Below, in pieces: positions 38,918-42,463 of a DNA stretch of 42,463 nt. The translations under genes were made by a program, and so were the position numbers. The notes beneath the pieces were generated by a model. The model was not told where the DNA came from. It worked only from the letters and a program-made list of their open reading frames with translations, and did not search any database. The stretch is from contig NZ_JARVKV010000063.1 of the NCBI RefSeq assembly GCF_029813835.1, forward strand, positions 1-42,463. The letters are read 5' to 3'. The stretch comes from Streptomyces sp. DH37 (GTDB lineage: Bacteria; Actinomycetota; Actinomycetes; Streptomycetales; Streptomycetaceae). Numbering within the stretch: position 1 is the stretch's first letter; each line of letters opens with the position of its first letter.

Positions 38918-40042
38918 TCAGCCGAGCAGCGTGCCCGGCTCGCGCGCCGGAAGCCCGTGCGCCTCGGCGACCGGACCGTAGGTGATCTCGCCGTCGTGGA
39001 CGTTGAGCCCCTTGGCGAGCGCGGGGTCGCGGCGCAGGGCGTCGCGCCAGCCGCGGTTGGCCAGCTCGACGATGTAGGGCAGCGTGGCGTTGGTGAGCGC
39101 GTAGGTGGAGGTGCTCGGCACCGCGCCGGGCATGTTGGCCACGCAGTAGAAGACCGAGTCGTGGACGGTGAAGGTCGGCTCCGCGTGCGTGGTGGGGCGC
39201 GAGTCCTCGAAGCAGCCGCCCTGGTCGATCGCGATGTCGACAAGGACACTGCCCGGCTTCATCCGCGACACCAGCTCGTTGGTGACCAGCTTCGGCGCCT
39301 TGGCGCCCGGGATCAGCACGGCGCCGACGACCAGGTCGGCGTCGAGGACGGCCCTCTCCAGCTCGTACGCGTTGGAGGTGATCGTCCGCACCCGGGTGCC
39401 GAAGATCCGGTCGGCCTCGCGCAGCTTGCGCACGTCCTTGTCGAGCAGGGTGACGTGGAAGCCCATGCCGATCGCGATCTGGGTGGCGTTCCAGCCGGAG
39501 ACGCCGCCGCCGATGACCACGGCCCGGCTCGGCGCGACGCCCGGCACGCCGCCGGGCAGCACGCCGCGGCCGCCGGCCGAGCGCATCAGGTGGTACGCGC
39601 CGACCTGCGGGGCGATCCGGCCGGCGACCTCCGACATCGGCGCCAGCAGCGGCAGCGCGCGGTCGGCGGTCTCCACCGTCTCGTAGGCGATGGCCGTGGT
39701 GCCCGAGCGCAGCAGGGCCTCGGTGCACTCGCGGGAGGCGGCCAGGTGGAGGTAGGTGAAGAGCGTCTGGTCCTTGCGCAGCCGGTGGTACTCCTCGGCG
39801 ACCGGCTCCTTGACCTTCAGCAGCAGGTCGGCGGTGGCCCACACCTCGTCGGCGGTGTCCAGGATGACGGCGCCGGCGTCGGTGTACTCCCGGTCGGGGA
39901 TGGAGGAGCCCAGACCTGCGCTCCGCTCCACGTGGACCTGGTGCCCGTTGCGTACGAGCTCGTGCACACCGGCCGGGGTGATGGCCACGCGGAACTCGTT
40001 GTTCTTGACTTCGCGGGGGATGCCGACCTTCACGTCGATCAC
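38918..40042 (-). CDS. ald: Alanine dehydrogenase
   Basis: Interconverts L-alanine with pyruvate plus ammonia using NAD. The 374-residue protein has the N-terminal signature GIPREVKNNEFRVAITPAGV, LLLKVKEP with the substrate lysine, YLHLAA with the catalytic histidine, and the nucleotide-binding VVIGGGVSGWNATQIAIGMG. DIAIDQGGCFE and ANMPGAVPSTSTYALTNATL follow. GTG at 40042 has AAGGA close upstream. The 152 nt before it (40043-40194) contain an AT-richer stretch with CCTTTGCAAGG, a possible Lrp/AldR-type control area. It is co-directional with the parA operon but separated by a terminator. Confidence 0.96.
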   Translation of the reverse strand: MIDVKVGIPREVKNNEFRVAITPAGVHELVRNGHQVHVERSAGLGSSIPDREYTDAGAVILDTADEVWATADLLLKVKEPVAEEYHRLRKDQTLFTYLHLAASRECTEALLRSGTTAIAYETVETADRALPLLAPMSEVAGRIAPQVGAYHLMRSAGGRGVLPGGVPGVAPSRAVVIGGGVSGWNATQIAIGMGFHVTLLDKDVRKLREADRIFGTRVRTITSNAYELERAVLDADLVVGAVLIPGAKAPKLVTNELVSRMKPGSVLVDIAIDQGGCFEDSRPTTHAEPTFTVHDSVFYCVANMPGAVPSTSTYALTNATLPYIVELANRGWRDALRRDPALAKGLNVHDGEITYGPVAEAHGLPAREPGTLLG

Positions 40043-40194
40043 GGTCCTTGTCTCATGGGGGTGTCATGGGTTGCGGAGTGGACCGGGGCACACTCCGCCG
40101 CACCAGCACATGGGGGTAGATGTCGGATGCGAGGGAGCAGCCGCAGCTCGGCCAGTTTAATGAAGGGTTTCGCCCTGTCCAGCCTTGCAAAGGG

Positions 40195-42384
40195 TCAATT
40201 TTTACGAGGATCGCTGTCTATTTCGCAGGCAGGCCTGCCGCGGTCGGCAGCGCCCGGCACCTCTTCCAGCATCCACCGCGCCGCCGTACGGCGCGAGCGG
40301 GCTCCCAACTCGCCCTCCAGCGGCCCGCGCACGTCCCGCGGGCCCCCTCCCGGCCGCTCCTCCCGGCCCGTACCGGGACGCGCCCAGCGCAGGGCCCGGC
40401 GGCGGGTGCGCAGCGCCTCCTCGGCACGGCCCGCGTACTCCTGGACCCTGGCGACCTCCTCCAGCGCCCGCGCGTACGCCTCGCCGTCCCGCAGTCTCCG
40501 GCAGGCCGCGGCGGCGGCCCGCCACGCGCGCAGGGCCTCCTCCCAGCGCCCCTCGCTCAGGTGCCCGGCGCCGATCAGCCCGTTGAGCCGGGCCTCGTCC
40601 GCCAGCCCGCCGCGGGTCTGGCTCAGCGCCAGCGCCCGGCCGTACCAGTCGCCGGCCCGCTGCCGGTCGCCCAGGCGCGCGTAGGTGTCGCCGAGGGACT
40701 CCAGCGCCCGCGCCGCCGTCCCGACGCTCCGGCCGCCGCCGCGTGCGCCGTCGGCGCGGGCGGCCTCCAGGGCGGTGCGGTAGCGCGCCAGCGCCCGGTG
40801 CGGGCGGCCCGCGCGGGCGTCCAGGTCGCCGAGGTCGAGCAGGAGCGCGGCGTGCTCGCCGTGCAGGCCCCGCCGCTCGGTGACGGTCAGCAGCAGCTCG
40901 TGGAGCCGGTAGAGCTCGGGGGCGGCGGCCTCGGGGCCGAGGTGCGCGGTCAGCGCCCCGGCCAGGGCGGCGGCCAGCCGCCGGGCGAGGGTGTCCAGCT
41001 CCCCGTCCGCCACGGCCGCGCGGGCGGCGGCCCGCAGGGCCGGCAGCCGGGAGCCGAGCCAGGCGGCAGCGGCGGCGCGGGTCTCGAAGCGCAGGGCGCG
41101 CGGCAGCTCGGCCGCCGCCCTGCGCGCCGGTGAGCCGGGCGGTTCGGCCGCGGCCCGGCAGGACCGCAGCAGCCGCACCGACCGCTCCAGCGCCCTGGCC
41201 CGCGCCAGCCGTGCCTCGGCGGGGCGCTCCCACCGCGCCAGTACGGCCGCGAGCACGGGGGCGAGGCAGCCCGGGACGGCGTACAGCCCGGGGGTGGCGG
41301 TGGCGCGCAGCAGACCGAGCCGGCCGAGGCCCTCCAGCACGGCGGCGGCCTCGCCCACCGGGCACCCGGCCAGCGCCGCGGCGGTGTGGGCGTCGGCGAG
41401 GCCGGCCGGGGCGAGGGCCAGCAGGCGCAGGAGGCGGGCGGCGGGGGGCGGCAGGGAGCCGTGGACCAGGTGGAAGGCGCGGACCAGCGGCCGGGTGACC
41501 TCGGCGGGACGCGTACGGGGCCCGGGGACGGCGGCGGGGAAGCCCCCGGGCACCCGCCCCGACGCGTCGTCGGGGACTCCGGCGTCGTCCGCCGCGCCGC
41601 CGGGCAGGTCGTCGGGGAGTTCGCCGAACCGCCGGGCCGCCTCGGCGACGGACGCCGTGGGGTGGGCCGCCAGCCAGCCGCCGACCAGGACGAGCGCGGC
41701 GGGCCGGCCGCCGCACGCCTCGGCCAGTGACTCGGCGGCGCGCGGGTCGACGGTGACGCGGGGGGTGTCCCCGGCCCACCGGTCCAGCAGGGTGACGGCC
41801 GAGGCGGTGTCGAGCCCGCCGAGCGTGCAGGGCAGCACGTCCGGGACGCCGGTCAGCGGTCCCCGGGAGACGGCCAGGACGAGGCAGTCCCGGCTGTCGG
41901 GGAGCAGCTCGTGGAGCTGCTCGGGACCGGCCACCTCGTCCAGGAGCAGCAGGACGCGGCGGCCGGCCAGGGCGGCGCGCAGCGCCTGCGCGAGCTCCCC
42001 GTCCCCCGCCCCGGCGGGAGGGGCGGGAACGGAGCCGCCGGCCGCGCCGAGCAGGTCCCGGACGGTGCGCTCGGTGGGGACGGGGGCGCCGTCCGGATCG
42101 GTGAGCCGGGCGCGCAGGACCCCGTCGGGGTAGCCGGCGGCCACCCGCCGCGCGAACTCCTCCGCCAGCGCGGTGCGGCCGGAGCCGGGGCGGCCCGCGA
42201 CGAGCAGGACGCGGCAGCGGGCGGCGGGGCGGCCGGAGAGGGTGGCGAGCCCGGCGCGCTCGATGTCGGCGCACAGCTGGGCCAGCTCGCGCCGCCGCCC
42301 GACGAAACCGCCCGCTGCCGCGCCCCCGTCCACGGCTCCGGCGGACGGGGCCGGTCCGCCGGAGTGCACCGCCTGATCCGTCAC
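40195..42384 (-). CDS. STAND-type ATPase with TPR repeats, P-loop K-to-R
   Basis: A 729-residue protein in the style of AfsR-like regulators without the DNA-binding domain. Residues 27-80 hold FVGRRREL and a P-loop GRPGSGR70-T, where arginine replaces the usual Walker A lysine. Walker B is LLLLDE (145-150), with D149. A winged-helix-like segment follows (about 310-370, LLRLLALAPAGLADAHTAAALAG), and TPR repeats lie at ~500-680 (HAALLLDLGDLDARAGRPHRALARY; ESLGDTYARLGDRQRAGDWYGRAL). Nucleotide binding may be weak or absent. It may act as a signalling scaffold. GTG at 42384 lacks a clear ribosome site. The last 79 nt of the window hold only its upstream region. Confidence 0.85.
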   Translation of the reverse strand: MTDQAVHSGGPAPSAGAVDGGAAAGGFVGRRRELAQLCADIERAGLATLSGRPAARCRVLLVAGRPGSGRTALAEEFARRVAAGYPDGVLRARLTDPDGAPVPTERTVRDLLGAAGGSVPAPPAGAGDGELAQALRAALAGRRVLLLLDEVAGPEQLHELLPDSRDCLVLAVSRGPLTGVPDVLPCTLGGLDTASAVTLLDRWAGDTPRVTVDPRAAESLAEACGGRPAALVLVGGWLAAHPTASVAEAARRFGELPDDLPGGAADDAGVPDDASGRVPGGFPAAVPGPRTRPAEVTRPLVRAFHLVHGSLPPPAARLLRLLALAPAGLADAHTAAALAGCPVGEAAAVLEGLGRLGLLRATATPGLYAVPGCLAPVLAAVLARWERPAEARLARARALERSVRLLRSCRAAAEPPGSPARRAAAELPRALRFETRAAAAAWLGSRLPALRAAARAAVADGELDTLARRLAAALAGALTAHLGPEAAAPELYRLHELLLTVTERRGLHGEHAALLLDLGDLDARAGRPHRALARYRTALEAARADGARGGGRSVGTAARALESLGDTYARLGDRQRAGDWYGRALALSQTRGGLADEARLNGLIGAGHLSEGRWEEALRAWRAAAAACRRLRDGEAYARALEEVARVQEYAGRAEEALRTRRRALRWARPGTGREERPGGGPRDVRGPLEGELGARSRRTAARWMLEEVPGAADRGRPACEIDSDPRKN

Positions 42385-42463
42385 GGCTGGAAGGGTAGTT
42401 CACACCGGACGGTCCGCACCGGGGCCTGAACGCGCTCCGGGCGCCGGGCCGGCCGTCCGGCGC

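Noticed and set aside
51..42463. tRNA, rRNA, CRISPR array, insertion sequence or prophage
   Set aside because: I saw no regularly spaced repeats with unique spacers, no transposase or integrase motif, and no sequence folding as a tRNA.

Overview
The window is a very GC-rich actinobacterial chromosome segment, almost certainly from Streptomyces or a close relative. Supporting signs are strong GC bias at third codon positions, many GTG starts, streptogrisin-type proteases, a SepF paralogue, a gvpO-A-F-G-Y-Z gas vesicle cluster, and the parA-scpA-scpB-rluB / cmk-plsC-der block that is also seen in Mycobacterium (Rv1708-Rv1713). Bases 1-50 are not genomic: they are an Illumina Nextera P5 adapter remnant, so base 51 is the true contig edge. 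I see no tRNA, rRNA, insertion sequence, prophage or CRISPR array.

Layout. 51-10.5 kb is an exported-enzyme and accessory region: a Nudix hydrolase, a LAXTG-anchored lytic polysaccharide monooxygenase, a secreted lipase, a coupled pair of acyl-CoA dehydrogenases behind a KstR2-like operator, a secreted PET-hydrolase/cutinase-like polyesterase, a stand-alone aspartate-semialdehyde dehydrogenase, and two adjacent streptogrisin-family proteases. 10.5-18.5 kb holds a DUF5685-like protein with a collagen-like linker and an extreme cysteine-rich tail, divergent from a sepF paralogue. A glutaryl-CoA dehydrogenase, a DHA2 MFS exporter, a PIG-V-like mannosyltransferase and a PAP2 phosphatase follow. 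18.5-23.2 kb has a small I78-type protease inhibitor, then a short gas vesicle operon (gvpO, A, F, G, Y, Z) with a SigB-like promoter but no gvpJ, L, S or K beside it, and a convergent WYL regulator.

23.3-27.7 kb contains a coupled GT4 glycosyltransferase and an unrecognised internally duplicated protein, a 933-nt stretch without a convincing gene, and two small conserved-looking hypotheticals. 27.8-38.5 kb is the core block, all on the minus strand except for one nucleotidyltransferase gene broken by an in-frame amber codon. It is read as aroH-tyrA-cmk-plsC-der and parA-(RHH-like protein)-scpA-scpB-rluB, mostly joined by 4-nt stop/start overlaps. 38.9-42.4 kb carries alanine dehydrogenase and a STAND-type ATPase with TPR repeats and a K-to-R P-loop change.

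How the genes work together. The aroH-tyrA pair makes the tyrosine precursor, while cmk, plsC and der serve nucleotide supply, phospholipid synthesis and ribosome assembly. The ParA/RHH/ScpAB genes point to chromosome organisation. The exported enzymes suggest polymer degradation in soil or on surfaces. Strong GC hairpins separate most convergent units. Least explained are the cysteine-tailed DUF5685 protein, the reduced gas vesicle operon, the ParA-linked RHH protein and the GT4-coupled duplicated protein.
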